The position numbers and the translations under genes are program-made. A stretch of 64,000 nucleotides of DNA from an uncultured Clostridia bacterium (GTDB lineage: Bacteria > Bacillota > Clostridia > RUG12999). Location: contig CAKVOK010000010.1 of assembly GCA_934792465.1 (NCBI GenBank), forward strand, positions 1 through 64,000. Direction: 5' to 3'. Under the pieces are notes generated by a model. It made no database searches. It saw only the letters and a program-made list of their open reading frames with translations, and was not told where the DNA came from. This document shows positions 9,721 through 19,413 of the stretch, piece by piece (positions within the stretch are counted from its first letter, which is position 1; every line of letters starts with the position of its first letter).

Positions 9721-10578
9721 ATGAACTTTTTGATTGTTACCGGAATGAGCGGTGCGGGAAAATCAAGCGTGAAAAAATTTCTCGAAGATATAGGGTATTA
9801 TTGTATAGACAATATGCCTCCGGCTTTGATGCTCCCGTTCGCACAGGTGTGCAGCCGTTCGGACATAAAAATAGATAAAATTGCATTTGTAACGGACTTG
9901 CGTGGCGGAAACCTCTTTAACGAGTTGTTCAAAACGCTGGACGCCATAAAAAAAGCCGGTTTTACATACGAAATACTCTTTTTGGACGCTTCTACAAAGA
10001 CGCTTGTTCACAGATACAAGGAAACAAGGCGCACACACCCGCTGTCTGCCGGAGATACCATTACGGACGGCATAAACAAGGAGCGTATGCTCTTGTCGGA
10101 CGTCAGAAAAATAGCGGACAATATAATAGATACCACTTCTCTTTCTCCGTCACAGCTGCGTGAGGAATTATGCTCGATATACAGCAAAGGCAACAAATAC
10201 AAAGGAATCGTAATAGATATTATCTCGTTCGGTTTCAAAAACGGAATCCCAATGGACGTGGACCTTGTTTTTGACGTTCGTTTTTTGCCGAATCCGTTTT
10301 ATATCGAAGAATTGAAGCACAAATCGGGACTTGATAAGGAAGTGCGTGATTACGTCACAAGCTTTCCGCAGACAATTGAATTTGAAAAGAAACTCCAAGA
10401 TATGATTTCGTTTCTTATTCCGTATTATATCGAAGAAGGGAAAAATCAGCTGATAATATCCATAGGCTGTACCGGAGGAAAGCACAGAAGCGTAACAATC
10501 GCCGAAAGGCTCGGAGAATTTTTGAAAAGCAAAAATTACAGAACGGTCATAGAACACCGTGATTATAAAAACGAATAA
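9721..10578 (+). CDS. rapZ: RapZ/YvcJ-family nucleotide-binding protein
   Basis: A 285-aa P-loop protein with Walker A GMSGAGKSS at residues 8-16 and the C-terminal signature GCTGGKHRSV. In gamma-proteobacteria RapZ directs RNase E to glucosamine sRNAs; the Bacillota homologue YvcJ binds and hydrolyses nucleotides. Its usual neighbours in Bacillota are yvcK and whiA, but here rsmE follows directly, so the conserved cluster has been split. Confidence 0.93.
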   Translation: MNFLIVTGMSGAGKSSVKKFLEDIGYYCIDNMPPALMLPFAQVCSRSDIKIDKIAFVTDLRGGNLFNELFKTLDAIKKAGFTYEILFLDASTKTLVHRYKETRRTHPLSAGDTITDGINKERMLLSDVRKIADNIIDTTSLSPSQLREELCSIYSKGNKYKGIVIDIISFGFKNGIPMDVDLVFDVRFLPNPFYIEELKHKSGLDKEVRDYVTSFPQTIEFEKKLQDMISFLIPYYIEEGKNQLIISIGCTGGKHRSVTIAERLGEFLKSKNYRTVIEHRDYKNE

Positions 10579-10590
10579 AGAAGTGAAATA

Positions 10591-11316
10591 ATGTACAGAT
10601 TTTTTTGTGACACTGACGGCGAAACAGTTACCGTAACCGGCGAAGACGCACACCATATTTCAAACGTACTGCGTATGGAAAAAGGCGAAAATATCATTGC
10701 TTGCTGCGGCGACGGTCTTGATTATATTTCGGAAATTACCGATATAACAAAGGATAAAGTAATCGCAAAAGTAATAAAAACCGAGCCGTCAAAAGGAGAA
10801 AGCAACATCAAAGTTACGCTTTTTCAGGGATTGCCGAAAGGCGAAAAATTCGATACCGTTATACAGAAATCCATTGAACTCGGCGTATTTGAGATAGTAC
10901 CGCTGATGCTCAGCCGCTGCGTTGCAAAAGTAGACGAAAAAAAGAAAGAAGCCAAAACACAGCGTTGGAACAAGATAGCACTTTCCGCCGCAAAGCAATG
11001 CGGACGGGGCATTGTTCCGCAGGTGAAACCTCCTTTGAAACTTAAAGAAGCCACAGAGCTTATGAAAGGTTTTGACCTTGTTATAATAGCTTATGAAGAA
11101 GAAAGAGAAACCACGTTGAAAGATATACTCTCGTCCTGCGGCGATGTTTCGAGCATGGCCGTTGTCATAGGTCCGGAGGGCGGTATTGAGAAAGAAGAAC
11201 TGCACTATCTTGCAGAAAATGCAAACGGGAAATCGGTGACATTGGGAGAACGGATTCTGCGAACGGAAACCGCACCCATAAGCCTGATTTCCATGATAAT
11301 ATATCATTTTATGTAA
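10591..11316 (+). CDS. rsmE: 16S rRNA (uracil-1498-N3) methyltransferase
   Basis: A 241-aa SPOUT-class methyltransferase. An N-terminal PUA-like domain (HHISNVLRMEKGE) is followed by the knotted SAM-binding fold: VIGPEGGIEKEE and LGERILRTETAPI are the RsmE signature motifs. It modifies 16S rRNA in the small subunit. It starts 12 nt after rapZ and looks like the last gene of the hprK string. Confidence 0.94.
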   Translation: MYRFFCDTDGETVTVTGEDAHHISNVLRMEKGENIIACCGDGLDYISEITDITKDKVIAKVIKTEPSKGESNIKVTLFQGLPKGEKFDTVIQKSIELGVFEIVPLMLSRCVAKVDEKKKEAKTQRWNKIALSAAKQCGRGIVPQVKPPLKLKEATELMKGFDLVIIAYEEERETTLKDILSSCGDVSSMAVVIGPEGGIEKEELHYLAENANGKSVTLGERILRTETAPISLISMIIYHFM

Positions 11317-11320
11317 ACTC

Positions 11321-11382
11321 ATACCGAATTTATTCGGTATTGCGCAAAAGCTGTTGTGTATGCTCACTGCGAACAGCTGCGC
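11321..11382. repeat. Two consecutive stem-loops in the rsmE to isomerase gap
   Basis: ATACCGAAT (11321-11329) pairs with ATTCGGTAT (11332-11340), 2-nt loop. Then GCGC plus AGCTGTT (11342-11345, 11349-11355) pairs with AACAGCT plus GCGC (11372-11382), leaving a 3-nt bulge. No T-tract follows on the plus strand. It fits the nested stem-loop class described in the findings; a terminator for rsmE is the alternative. Confidence 0.55.
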
Positions 11383-11420
11383 CAATATAATTTTTAGTGA
11401 GCGGAAAGGTAATGAATATT

Positions 11421-12392
11421 ATGAAACTCGGAGTTTTAACAGTAGCAACATACGACAAAACCCTCGAAGAGGCTGCAAAATATCTGAGCGGCCTTGGTGT
11501 ACAGGCTCTTGAAATAGGAGCAGGCGGCTGCCCCGGAAACACACATCTGAATCCGGACGATTACCTCGGCAAACCCGAAAAAATCGCAGAACTTAAAGCA
11601 ATGCTTAAAAAATATAATTTGGAAGTTCCGGCACTCAGCTGCCACGGAAACTGTGTTCACCCGAAAAAAGAAATTGCGGCAAAATTCCAGGCAGATTTTG
11701 AAAAAACCGTACTTCTTGCGGAACAGATGGGAATAGATACAATCGTAACTTTCTCCGGCTGCCCCGGCGGAAGTGAGGTTGATATGACTCCGAACTGGGC
11801 TGTATGCCCATGGCCGGAGGATTTCCTCGAAGTCCTTGATTACCAGTGGAACAAAGTATTGATTCCGTATTGGAAAGAAGCCGTAAAATTTGCGAACGCT
11901 CACGGTGTTAAGAAAATCGCTCTTGAAATGCATCCGGGATTCTGCGTATACAATCCGGAAACGTGTCTTAAACTGCGTGAAGCTGTCGGCGACACAATCG
12001 GTGCGAATGTTGACCCGAGCCACCTTTTCTGGCAGGGTATCGACATTGTTGCGGCAATACGCAAACTCGGAGAGGCCGGTGCTATATATCATTTCCATGC
12101 AAAAGATACGAAAATTGACCCGATTAACTGCGGTGTTAACGGCGTGCTTGATACAAAGCACTACAGCGATGAGATTCATCGTTCATGGATATTCCGTTCC
12201 GTTGGTTACGGTCACGATCTCCAGACATGGAAAGACATCATAAGCAATTTAAGGCTTGTAGGCTATGACGGAATTATAAGCATCGAGCATGAGGACAGCC
12301 TTATGACGGGCAAAGAGGGTCTTGAAAAAGCAATTGCATTCTTAAAGGAAACAATTATATTTGAATCAAAAGGCGATATGTGGTGGGCATAA
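11421..12392 (+). CDS. Sugar phosphate isomerase/epimerase (TIM barrel)
   Basis: About 323 aa of the xylose isomerase-like TIM-barrel family. Likely metal ligands sit in ALEMHPGFCVYN, GANVDPSHLFWQG, YHFHAKDTK and IISIEHED, the usual Glu-Asp/His-His-Glu set. I chose the ATG at 11421 because the AAAGG at 11405-11409 is too close to the ATG at 11412; the next-best start is 11412. The following gene encodes a Gfo/Idh/MocA oxidoreductase 26 nt away. Such pairs commonly act together on inositols or modified sugars. The exact substrate is unknown. Confidence 0.88.
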   Translation: MKLGVLTVATYDKTLEEAAKYLSGLGVQALEIGAGGCPGNTHLNPDDYLGKPEKIAELKAMLKKYNLEVPALSCHGNCVHPKKEIAAKFQADFEKTVLLAEQMGIDTIVTFSGCPGGSEVDMTPNWAVCPWPEDFLEVLDYQWNKVLIPYWKEAVKFANAHGVKKIALEMHPGFCVYNPETCLKLREAVGDTIGANVDPSHLFWQGIDIVAAIRKLGEAGAIYHFHAKDTKIDPINCGVNGVLDTKHYSDEIHRSWIFRSVGYGHDLQTWKDIISNLRLVGYDGIISIEHEDSLMTGKEGLEKAIAFLKETIIFESKGDMWWA

Positions 12393-12418
12393 GCTCAACA
12401 TCACGGAGGTTATAAACT

Positions 12419-13489
12419 ATGATTAAAGACAAATATGCACTGGGCATTATAGGTTTCGGCGGAATGGCGGGACATCACTGTACCCAGCTCGCAAAGGGAA
12501 ATACAAAAGTATATGTTAAAGGTGTATACGACATAAAGGAAGAACGTCTTGAAGCCGCAAAGGGAAAAGGCTTTAAAGCATATTCTTCAAGAGAAGAACT
12601 GCTTGCGGACAAGGATATAGACATAGTTCTTGTTTCGGCGTTTAATGATGTACATAAAGAGATTGCCATTGCCGCTTTGCGTGCCGGCAAGCACGTTTTA
12701 TGCGAAAAACCGGTAACTCCCACTTGTGCTGAGCTTGAAGAGATTATGGCAGTTGCAAAAGAAACGGGCAAAGTGTTCACGGTTGACCAAAACAGACGTG
12801 TAAACAAAGATTTCGTTCTTATGCGCCGCCATGTGGAAGCAGGCGATATCGGAGATGTATATGTAATCGAATCGCGTGTTGAGGGTTCGAGAGGTATGCC
12901 TAAGGGTTGGCGTACAATAAAGGAACTCGGCGGCGGAATGATGCTCGACTGGGGCGTTCACCTTATCGACCAGATTATGTATATGATTGACGAAAAGGTT
13001 ACAAACGTATTCTGCAAAATGTATTCCATAAACTACAAGGGTGTTGACGATAATGTGCATGTAACGCTTACATTCGAAAGCGGACTTACTGCGCATATAG
13101 AGGTCGGCACAAACAACTTTATTATGCATCCGCGCTGGTATGTTCTCGGCTCTACCGGAACACTTCAGATAGACAGTTGGGACTGCGACGGCAAAATCGT
13201 GCGCAAAAAAGACGATGACAATGAATGGGCGGAAGAAATCGTATATACAAAGGCAGGGCCTACAAAGACAATGGCTCCGAGAAATCCGAACACAACGGAA
13301 GAAATTACACTTTCCGAGCCTTTGGACGTAATAGACAACTTAGACCCTGTATATGATCAGCTCGTAGATGCTATCGAGGGAAAAGCTCCTCTGAAAATCA
13401 CTCCGGAACAGGCATGGAGAGTTGTTAAAGTAATGGAAGCAGCTTTCAAATCCGCAGAAACCGGAGAGGCTATTAAAGTAAATATATAA
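12419..13489 (+). CDS. Gfo/Idh/MocA-family oxidoreductase
   Basis: A 356-aa NAD(P)-dependent dehydrogenase. The N-terminal Rossmann fold has GFGGMAG (about residues 12-18), the EKP motif CEKPVTPT is near residue 97, and the catalytic-type Asp/His block DWGVHLIDQ lies at about 178-186. The start has a good GGAGG. Coupled with the upstream isomerase it probably oxidises or epimerises a sugar or cyclitol. The substrate cannot be told from sequence. Confidence 0.92.
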   Translation: MIKDKYALGIIGFGGMAGHHCTQLAKGNTKVYVKGVYDIKEERLEAAKGKGFKAYSSREELLADKDIDIVLVSAFNDVHKEIAIAALRAGKHVLCEKPVTPTCAELEEIMAVAKETGKVFTVDQNRRVNKDFVLMRRHVEAGDIGDVYVIESRVEGSRGMPKGWRTIKELGGGMMLDWGVHLIDQIMYMIDEKVTNVFCKMYSINYKGVDDNVHVTLTFESGLTAHIEVGTNNFIMHPRWYVLGSTGTLQIDSWDCDGKIVRKKDDDNEWAEEIVYTKAGPTKTMAPRNPNTTEEITLSEPLDVIDNLDPVYDQLVDAIEGKAPLKITPEQAWRVVKVMEAAFKSAETGEAIKVNI

Positions 13490-13505
13490 TATTTTGCTAA
13501 AGCCC

Positions 13506-13553
13506 CATACGGAGGTGTAATAAAATGAAATCATTTTACTACGCCTCCGTATG
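13506..13553. repeat. 48-bp near-perfect palindrome
   Basis: Positions 13506-13528 are complementary to 13531-13553 over 23 bp with one mismatch and one G-T wobble, leaving a 2-nt loop (AA). The left arm contains GGAGGTG followed by an ATG, so it mimics a translation start, but no credible protein begins there. There is no T-tract after the stem. It may end or process the transcript between the dehydrogenase and hydrolase genes, or be a mobile palindrome. Confidence 0.7.
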
Positions 13554-13593
13554 CTTGTTAAATACGAATAAACAACCGATAAGGAGAATTATT

Positions 13594-14325
13594 ATGTATC
13601 ATAATTTTAAAACCGATGAATTTGAGTTTGACGGATATAAATGCACTGTTGTAATTCCCGAAAACCCTATAAAAGGCAATCCCTATATATGGCGTGCGGA
13701 ATTTTTGGGTGCATTTGACAGTGTAGACGTCGAAATGATTAAAAGAGGTTATCATCTTATACATATATCGCTCAGCGATATGTTCGGCGCACCGCCGGCT
13801 ATTGACGAAATGTATAAATTCCAGAAATTTGCGGAAGAAAAATATTCATTAAGCGGCAAAGCGATAATATTCGGCTTCAGCCGAGGCGGACTCTATACAG
13901 TGAATTTCACGGCAGCGCACCCGGAAAAGGTCGATAAAATATATCTTGATGCACCGGTGCTTGACGTTATGAGTTGGCCTTACGGCACAATGCGAGGAAG
14001 CCACAGCGAACATGACGTGGAAATGTGCGCTGATATTTATAATATATCCGATGTTAAAGAGTTCTGCGGCAGCCCGATATATAAAATACATACGCTGATA
14101 GAAAACAAAATACCGGTAATGCTTGTAGCCGGCGACAGCGATACCGTAGTGCCGTTCAACGAAAACGGCAAAATTCTATTTGCCGATTATGTAAGATACG
14201 GCGGTACGATAAATCTTATTGTGAAAAAAGGCATCGGACATCACCCCCACAGTCTTGAAAATCCGAAAGACATAGCCGATTTCCTCTGCGGAAACGGCAC
14301 AGGAGTATCTTTCACGGAAGTTTAA
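13594..14325 (+). CDS. Alpha/beta hydrolase
   Basis: About 243 aa with an alpha/beta-hydrolase fold. The nucleophile elbow is GFSRGGLY, the acid is probably in AGDSDTVVPF and the histidine in GIGHHPHSL. The start at 13594 has AAGGAG (13581-13586) at ideal spacing; the longer frame from 13525 would begin inside the palindrome and is rejected. There is no signal peptide, so it is cytoplasmic. Its position after the isomerase and dehydrogenase genes suggests release of an acyl or aryl group from the same compound. Confidence 0.85.
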   Translation: MYHNFKTDEFEFDGYKCTVVIPENPIKGNPYIWRAEFLGAFDSVDVEMIKRGYHLIHISLSDMFGAPPAIDEMYKFQKFAEEKYSLSGKAIIFGFSRGGLYTVNFTAAHPEKVDKIYLDAPVLDVMSWPYGTMRGSHSEHDVEMCADIYNISDVKEFCGSPIYKIHTLIENKIPVMLVAGDSDTVVPFNENGKILFADYVRYGGTINLIVKKGIGHHPHSLENPKDIADFLCGNGTGVSFTEV

Positions 14326-14370
14326 AATTTAAACATAAAAAACCCGTAAATAATTTAAAATTTCGTAACT

Positions 14371-14408
14371 TATACAGTATTGACAATCTTTTTGCAATAC
14401 TGTATAAT
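14371..14408 (+). promoter_or_regulatory. Promoter of the aconitase-family gene inside a perfect inverted repeat
   Basis: TTGACA (14380-14385), a 17-bp spacer and TATAAT (14403-14408). Two perfect 12-bp inverted arms, TATACAGTATTG (14371-14382) and CAATACTGTATA (14395-14406), overlap the -35 and -10 boxes with a 12-bp gap. This is a strong candidate operator for a dimeric repressor; the protein is unknown. Confidence 0.8.
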
Positions 14409-14441
14409 TATATTGTTAATACTTGTAACGGAGGTTGAAAA

Positions 14442-16688
14442 ATGATAGAGCTTATAAAAAATCCTGTTGTCTTAAAAGACGGAACAAAGCTGATAACCGA
14501 TGAACATGAAGTTGCCGGTTACAATTTTTCCGAAAAAACAGGTACAATGGCAGAAAAAATTATTAATTCACATAATACGTCGGGAAATCCCGATAAGCTG
14601 AAGCTGAAATTCGATGCACTTGCTTCGCATGATATAACATATGTAGGTGTAATTCAGACGGCACGCGCAAGCGGTCTGGAGGAGTTTCCGATACCGTATG
14701 TACTTACGAACTGTCACAACAGTTTGTGTGCCGTAGGCGGAACAATCAACGAGGACGACCATATGTTCGGTCTTTCGGCGGCGAAAAAATACGGCGGAAT
14801 CTATGTTCCGGCGCATCAGGCAGTTATTCACCAGTTCATGAGAGAACAGTTCGCAGCCTGCGGAAAGATGATATTGGGTTCGGACAGCCATACACGCTAC
14901 GGTGCACTCGGCACTATGGCAGTGGGCGAAGGCGGTCCGGAGCTTGTTAAGCAGCTTCTTTCAAAAACGTATGATATTGACCGTCCGGAGGTTGTCTGCA
15001 TATATCTCGAAGGCACACCGGCTTGCGGCATAGGTCCGCAGGACGTTGCTATCGCACTCATAGGCGCAGTATTCAAAAACGGATTTGTGAAGAACAAAAT
15101 TCTCGAATTTACAGGTCCCGGAGTTGCCGGACTTTCAATGGATTTCCGTATGGGAATTGATGTTATGACAACGGAAACAACGTGTCTTTCTTCAATTTGG
15201 GTTACGGATTCCAAGACGAAAGAATATTTCACGATTCATAAAAGAGAACAGGATTTTGCGTATATGGCACCTGACAGCGAGGCTCTTTACAGCAGTGCGG
15301 TTCGCATAGACTTGTCGAAGATAAAGCCGATGATAGCACTTCCGTTCCACCCGAGCAATGCATATACAATCGAAGAAGTTAACGCCAATGCGGAGGATAT
15401 TCTTCGTGAAGTTGAAAAGGCAGCTGCCGCACAGCTTAATATTGCAGACTATAAATTAACGGATAAAATAAAAGACGGAAAAGTAAGAGTTGATCAGGGC
15501 GTTATTGCAGGCTGTGCCGGCGGTACATTTGAAAACCTTTGCGCCGCAGCCGATATACTTAACGGAAAAAGTATAGGCAGCGATGAATTTGCTGTCAGCG
15601 CATATCCGTCCAGCCAGCCCGTATATATAGAGCTCATCAAAAACGGTGCTGCAGCCCGGCTCATGGAAGCCGGCGTTACAATGCGTACGGCATTCTGCGG
15701 ACCTTGCTTCGGTGCGGGTGACGTTCCTGCCAACAATGCGCTCAGCATACGCCATTCAACACGTAATTTCCCGAACAGAGAGGGAAGCAAGCCTACTAAC
15801 GGACAAATCGCATCGGTTGCACTGATGGACGCACGTTCCATAGCCGCTACCGCAGCAAACGGCGGTATTCTCACACCGGCGACGGATTTGGACATTAAAT
15901 ACAATTCCTATGAATATCATTTTGATGATACGGTATATCACAACAGAATATACAGAGGATATAAAAATGCACAGCCTAACGAGGAACTGAAACTCGGACC
16001 GAACATCGCCGACTGGCCGAAAATGGAGGCGCTTACGGACAACCTTATTCTTAAAGTAGTATCCGAAATTCACGATCCTGTAACAACAACGGACGAGCTT
16101 ATCCCGTCGGGTGAAACGTCTTCATACCGTTCAAATCCGCTGAAACTTGCGGAATTTACGCTTTCGAGGAAAGACCCCGAATACGTGGGAGAAGCGAAAA
16201 AAGTTCAGAATCTCGAAAAGATGAGAACAAACGGGGAAAACCCATGTGAAAACAAGGAATTTGCTTCCGCATTTGAAAAAGCTTCGGAAATAAAAAATCT
16301 GGACGTTATGAAAACGGGTATCGGTTCTGTAATATTCGCAGTAAAACCGGGCGATGGTTCGGCACGTGAGCAGGCTGCTTCATGTCAGAAAGTTCTCGGC
16401 GGATTTGCCAATATCGCCAACGAATATGCGACGAAGCGTTACAGAAGTAATCTCATAAACTGGGGAATGCTTCCGTTCATAATAGAGGACGGAGAACTTC
16501 CGTTCAAAAAAGGCGATTATATCCTTATATCCGATATAAAGAATGCCGTACAAAACAAGATTGATACGGTTAAGGCATATGTTCTCAGAGATAAACCGAC
16601 CGAGTTTGAACTCACTCTCGCAGGTCTTACGGACGATGAGCGTGATATTATCCTTGCCGGCTGTCTGATTAATTATTATAAAAATTAA
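14442..16688 (+). CDS. Aconitase-family hydratase (YbhJ-like)
   Basis: A 748-aa member of the aconitase superfamily. The [4Fe-4S] cysteines are probably those in IAGCAGGTF and [11 protein letters not shown], and the swivel domain is at the C-terminus (about 570-748). Overall length and motifs resemble the E. coli YbhJ type of predicted hydratase more than canonical AcnA, so citrate may not be the substrate. The gene stands alone with its own promoter/operator and a GGAGG 7 nt before the start. Confidence 0.85.
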   Translation: MIELIKNPVVLKDGTKLITDEHEVAGYNFSEKTGTMAEKIINSHNTSGNPDKLKLKFDALASHDITYVGVIQTARASGLEEFPIPYVLTNCHNSLCAVGGTINEDDHMFGLSAAKKYGGIYVPAHQAVIHQFMREQFAACGKMILGSDSHTRYGALGTMAVGEGGPELVKQLLSKTYDIDRPEVVCIYLEGTPACGIGPQDVAIALIGAVFKNGFVKNKILEFTGPGVAGLSMDFRMGIDVMTTETTCLSSIWVTDSKTKEYFTIHKREQDFAYMAPDSEALYSSAVRIDLSKIKPMIALPFHPSNAYTIEEVNANAEDILREVEKAAAAQLNIADYKLTDKIKDGKVRVDQGVIAGCAGGTFENLCAAADILNGKSIGSDEFAVSAYPSSQPVYIELIKNGAAARLMEAGVTMRTAFCGPCFGAGDVPANNALSIRHSTRNFPNREGSKPTNGQIASVALMDARSIAATAANGGILTPATDLDIKYNSYEYHFDDTVYHNRIYRGYKNAQPNEELKLGPNIADWPKMEALTDNLILKVVSEIHDPVTTTDELIPSGETSSYRSNPLKLAEFTLSRKDPEYVGEAKKVQNLEKMRTNGENPCENKEFASAFEKASEIKNLDVMKTGIGSVIFAVKPGDGSAREQAASCQKVLGGFANIANEYATKRYRSNLINWGMLPFIIEDGELPFKKGDYILISDIKNAVQNKIDTVKAYVLRDKPTEFELTLAGLTDDERDIILAGCLINYYKN

Positions 16689-16797
16689 GTATAAACATAC
16701 GCATACGATTGCAGAAAAATCGATGCGAATTTGCAAAAAATAGTTATTTTATACAAAATCACTTAATAATTATGCAGAAATTTCAACGAATAATATA

Positions 16798-16826
16798 TTG
16801 AAAAAATATTAAATTCATAGTATAAT
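16798..16826 (+). promoter_or_regulatory. Promoter of the amino-acid ABC importer operon
   Basis: TTGAAA (16798-16803), 17 bp, TATAAT (16821-16826), then AAGGAG (16849-16854) before the start at 16863. Nothing else is seen in 16689-16797 apart from AT-rich sequence. Confidence 0.8.
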
Positions 16827-16862
16827 TATACAGTAAAATAAATTATATAAGGAGTGCTTAAA

Positions 16863-17681
16863 ATGAAAAAAGCATTAACATTTTTAATGGCAATGTCTGT
16901 AGCGGCTTCTATGCTTACGGGTTGCGGAGCCGACAAAGCAGGGGACAACGATAAAAAAGCGGAAACAAAGACAGTTGCAAGCGCAGATGACCTTGCAGGT
17001 GCAAAAATCGGTGTTCAGCTCGGTACAACAGGCGATATATATGTAACGGACGAATATGAGTCACAGGGTTCTACAATCGAGAGATATTCAAAAGGCGCAG
17101 ACGCAGTCGTAGCACTCAACAGCGGAAAAATCGACGCAGTTGTTATCGACAGCGAACCGGCAAAAGCATTCGTTGCCAAAAACAGCGGTCTTAAAATCTT
17201 GGACGAACCGTTCGCGGAAGAAAAATACGCTATAGCGGTTTCAAAAGAAAATACAGAGCTTAAAGAAAAAATAAATGCTGCTTTAAAACAGCTCAAAGAA
17301 AACGGAACACTTGATTCTATAATCGCAAACTATATCGGTGATGATACAAAGGGTAAATCTCCTTATACATCTCCCGAAAGCACAGACCGTTTAAACGGCA
17401 AGCTTATTATGGCTACAAATGCGGCATTTGAACCGTATGAATATGTTGAAAACGATAAAATTGTAGGTATCGACGTTGATATGGCTCAGGCAGTATGCGA
17501 CATACTCGGTATGGAGCTTGAAGTTGAGGATATCGAATTTGACTCGATAATCACAGAGGTGCAGACAGGTAAAGCACAGATTGGTGTTGCCGGTATGACT
17601 GTTACGGAAGACAGACTCAAAAATATTGATTTCACAGATCCGTACACAACCGCAAAACAGGTTATTATAGTAAAAAAATAA
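16863..17681 (+). CDS. Amino-acid ABC transporter binding lipoprotein, halves in permuted order
   Basis: A 272-aa lipoprotein (signal peptide with LTGC lipobox, Cys21). It belongs to the family 3 solute-binding proteins, but the order is unusual. Residues about 40-160 (SADDLAGAKIGVQLGTTGD through GTLDSIIANYI) match what is normally the C-terminal part of the family. Residues about 176-272 (GKLIMATNAAFEPYEYVE through TDPYTTAKQVIIVKK) match what is normally the N-terminal part. A linker (about 161-175) joins them. This is the pattern of a circular permutation. The protein should still bind an amino acid for the permease and ATPase encoded downstream. The start at 16863 is preferred to the GTG at 16854, which lies inside the ribosome binding site. 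Confidence 0.88.
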   Translation: MKKALTFLMAMSVAASMLTGCGADKAGDNDKKAETKTVASADDLAGAKIGVQLGTTGDIYVTDEYESQGSTIERYSKGADAVVALNSGKIDAVVIDSEPAKAFVAKNSGLKILDEPFAEEKYAIAVSKENTELKEKINAALKQLKENGTLDSIIANYIGDDTKGKSPYTSPESTDRLNGKLIMATNAAFEPYEYVENDKIVGIDVDMAQAVCDILGMELEVEDIEFDSIITEVQTGKAQIGVAGMTVTEDRLKNIDFTDPYTTAKQVIIVKK

Positions 17682-17823
17682 TTTAAAGACAGCTTGATAA
17701 AGCAGTACCGTACATTAAAAACGTGCGGCATTGGGGGATAATATGGTTAAGACTGTATTATCTCCTGTTTATTTTAATAATGGCTGCATTGGCGGTCATT
17801 TAATAAAGGGTGTGGTTTTACAG

Positions 17824-18540
17824 ATGAGTTTTAAAGAAAAATTTATTCAAAATTTAATAGAACAGGATCGCTGGAAACTGCTTGCAAGAGGGCTCGGAAC
17901 AACTCTTAAAGTGACGTTTTTTGCTGTTTTGATAGGTATTGTCCTGGGATTTATAATAGCTATAATCCGTTCGACCTACGACAGGACAAAAGAAGACAGA
18001 AAGGGATTTTCAATCGGAAACGTTTTATTTTCAATCCTGAACGCTATATGCAAATTGTATCTTACGGTAATAAGAGGAACGCCCGTATTGATTCAGCTTA
18101 TGATAATATTCTTTGTTGTCTTTGCATCATTGAACAACAAGGTATTGGCAGCTGTTTTGGCATTCGGTTTCAACTCTGCGGCATATGTTGCCGAAATCGT
18201 AAGGTCCGGTATTATGTCTGTAGATATAGGTCAGACAGAAGCCGGCAGAAGCCTTGGATTTAACTTTATTCAGACTATGGTGCTGATAGTTATTCCGCAG
18301 GCATTTAAAAACGTGCTTCCGGCACTTGCAAACGAATTTATAGTATTGCTTAAGGAAACTTCTGTATCCGCAATGATAGGTCTTACCGATTTGACATACG
18401 GTGCAAACCTTATCAGAAGCCGTACATACGAGGCGTTTTTTCCTCTTATAGCTGCGGCGCTGATATACCTTACGGTAGTTGTAATTCTTTCGTATTTGGT
18501 AAGTTTGCTGGAGAGGAGGCTGAGAAACAGTGACCACTAA
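17824..18540 (+). CDS. Amino-acid ABC transporter permease
   Basis: A 238-aa permease of the His/Glu/Gln type. It has about five membrane segments, and the EAA loop [20 protein letters not shown] docks to the ATPase. The start at 17824 gives the family N-terminus (MSFKEKF...[16 protein letters not shown]). An upstream in-frame ATG at 17743 with a GGGGG site would add 27 aa without family resemblance and cannot be excluded. A small hairpin (CCGTAC/GTGCGG, about 17707-17727) lies between the binding-protein gene and this one and may lower expression of the membrane parts. Confidence 0.9.
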   Translation: MSFKEKFIQNLIEQDRWKLLARGLGTTLKVTFFAVLIGIVLGFIIAIIRSTYDRTKEDRKGFSIGNVLFSILNAICKLYLTVIRGTPVLIQLMIIFFVVFASLNNKVLAAVLAFGFNSAAYVAEIVRSGIMSVDIGQTEAGRSLGFNFIQTMVLIVIPQAFKNVLPALANEFIVLLKETSVSAMIGLTDLTYGANLIRSRTYEAFFPLIAAALIYLTVVVILSYLVSLLERRLRNSDH

Positions 18541-19273
18541 TAACGTTATTATAGAAACTCAGAATCTGTGCAAGGTGTTTAAAGGAAAAATAAAGGCTTT
18601 GGACAATATCAACGCAAAAATCATGAGAGGCGAAGTGGTTGTTGTAATAGGTCCGTCCGGTTCGGGAAAATCAACATTTCTGCGTTCTCTGAATTTGTTG
18701 GAACACTCAACGTCCGGCAAGGTATTTTTTGAGGGTGTTGACATAACGGATAAAAAGGTTAATATAAACAAGCACCGTCAGAAAATGGGCATGGTTTTTC
18801 AGCAGTTTAATCTGTTTCCGCATATGTCGGTTTTGAAAAATCTTATGATTGCACCCACAAAGCTTCTCGGACTTTCCAAAGAAGAAGCGGAAAAGCGTGC
18901 CTTGGAGCTTTTGGAGCGTGTAGGTCTTAAAGACAGAGCGGAAGCGTATCCGTCACAGCTTTCGGGAGGGCAGAAGCAGAGAGTCGCAATCGTACGAGCT
19001 TTGTGTATGCAGCCTGATGTTATGCTGTTCGACGAGCCTACCTCGGCACTTGACCCTGAAATGGTCGGCGAAGTTCTCGATACGATGAAAGCACTTGCAA
19101 AAGACGGCATGACGATGGTTGTCGTTACTCATGAAATGGGATTTGCAAGAGAAGTTGCGGACAGAGTAATATTCATGGACAGCGGTATGATTATTGAAGA
19201 AGGCACACCTGAGGATATATTCAAAAATCCTCAAAATGAAAGAACAAAATCGTTTTTGAATAAAGTTTTATAA
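18530..19273 (+). CDS. Amino-acid ABC transporter ATP-binding protein
   Basis: A 247-aa polar-amino-acid ATPase. Walker [11 protein letters not shown]-loop QQFNLFPH, signature LSGGQKQR, Walker B VMLFDEP and H-loop VTHE are all intact. It starts with GTG at 18530, overlapping the permease stop by 11 nt, with AGGAGG upstream, so translation is probably coupled. It powers the importer formed with the two genes before it. Confidence 0.95.
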   Translation: MTTNNVIIETQNLCKVFKGKIKALDNINAKIMRGEVVVVIGPSGSGKSTFLRSLNLLEHSTSGKVFFEGVDITDKKVNINKHRQKMGMVFQQFNLFPHMSVLKNLMIAPTKLLGLSKEEAEKRALELLERVGLKDRAEAYPSQLSGGQKQRVAIVRALCMQPDVMLFDEPTSALDPEMVGEVLDTMKALAKDGMTMVVVTHEMGFAREVADRVIFMDSGMIIEEGTPEDIFKNPQNERTKSFLNKVL

Positions 19274-19334
19274 TAATGGCTGCCGAACAATTCCAAAATG
19301 CTTTCATATAATTAATTTTTTGACATTATAATAA

Positions 19335-19371
19335 TTTTGAGGGGCTGTATATTTTGTACAGCCTCTCAAAA
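19335..19371. terminator. Bidirectional terminator-like hairpin between convergent genes
   Basis: TTTTGAGGGGCTGTA (19335-19349) pairs with TACAGCCTCTCAAAA (19357-19371), one wobble, 7-nt loop. The A/T flanks on both sides make it usable from either strand, between the ABC importer (plus) and the PAP2 gene (minus). Confidence 0.8.
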
Positions 19372-19413
19372 TATATAAAAAGAGGAAAAAACGGTTTCGT
19401 GAGTCTTCCTCTT

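Noticed and set aside
13525..13593. Extended N-terminus for the alpha/beta hydrolase
   Set aside because: It would start inside the 48-bp palindrome and lacks family similarity; AAGGAG before 13594 supports the shorter form.
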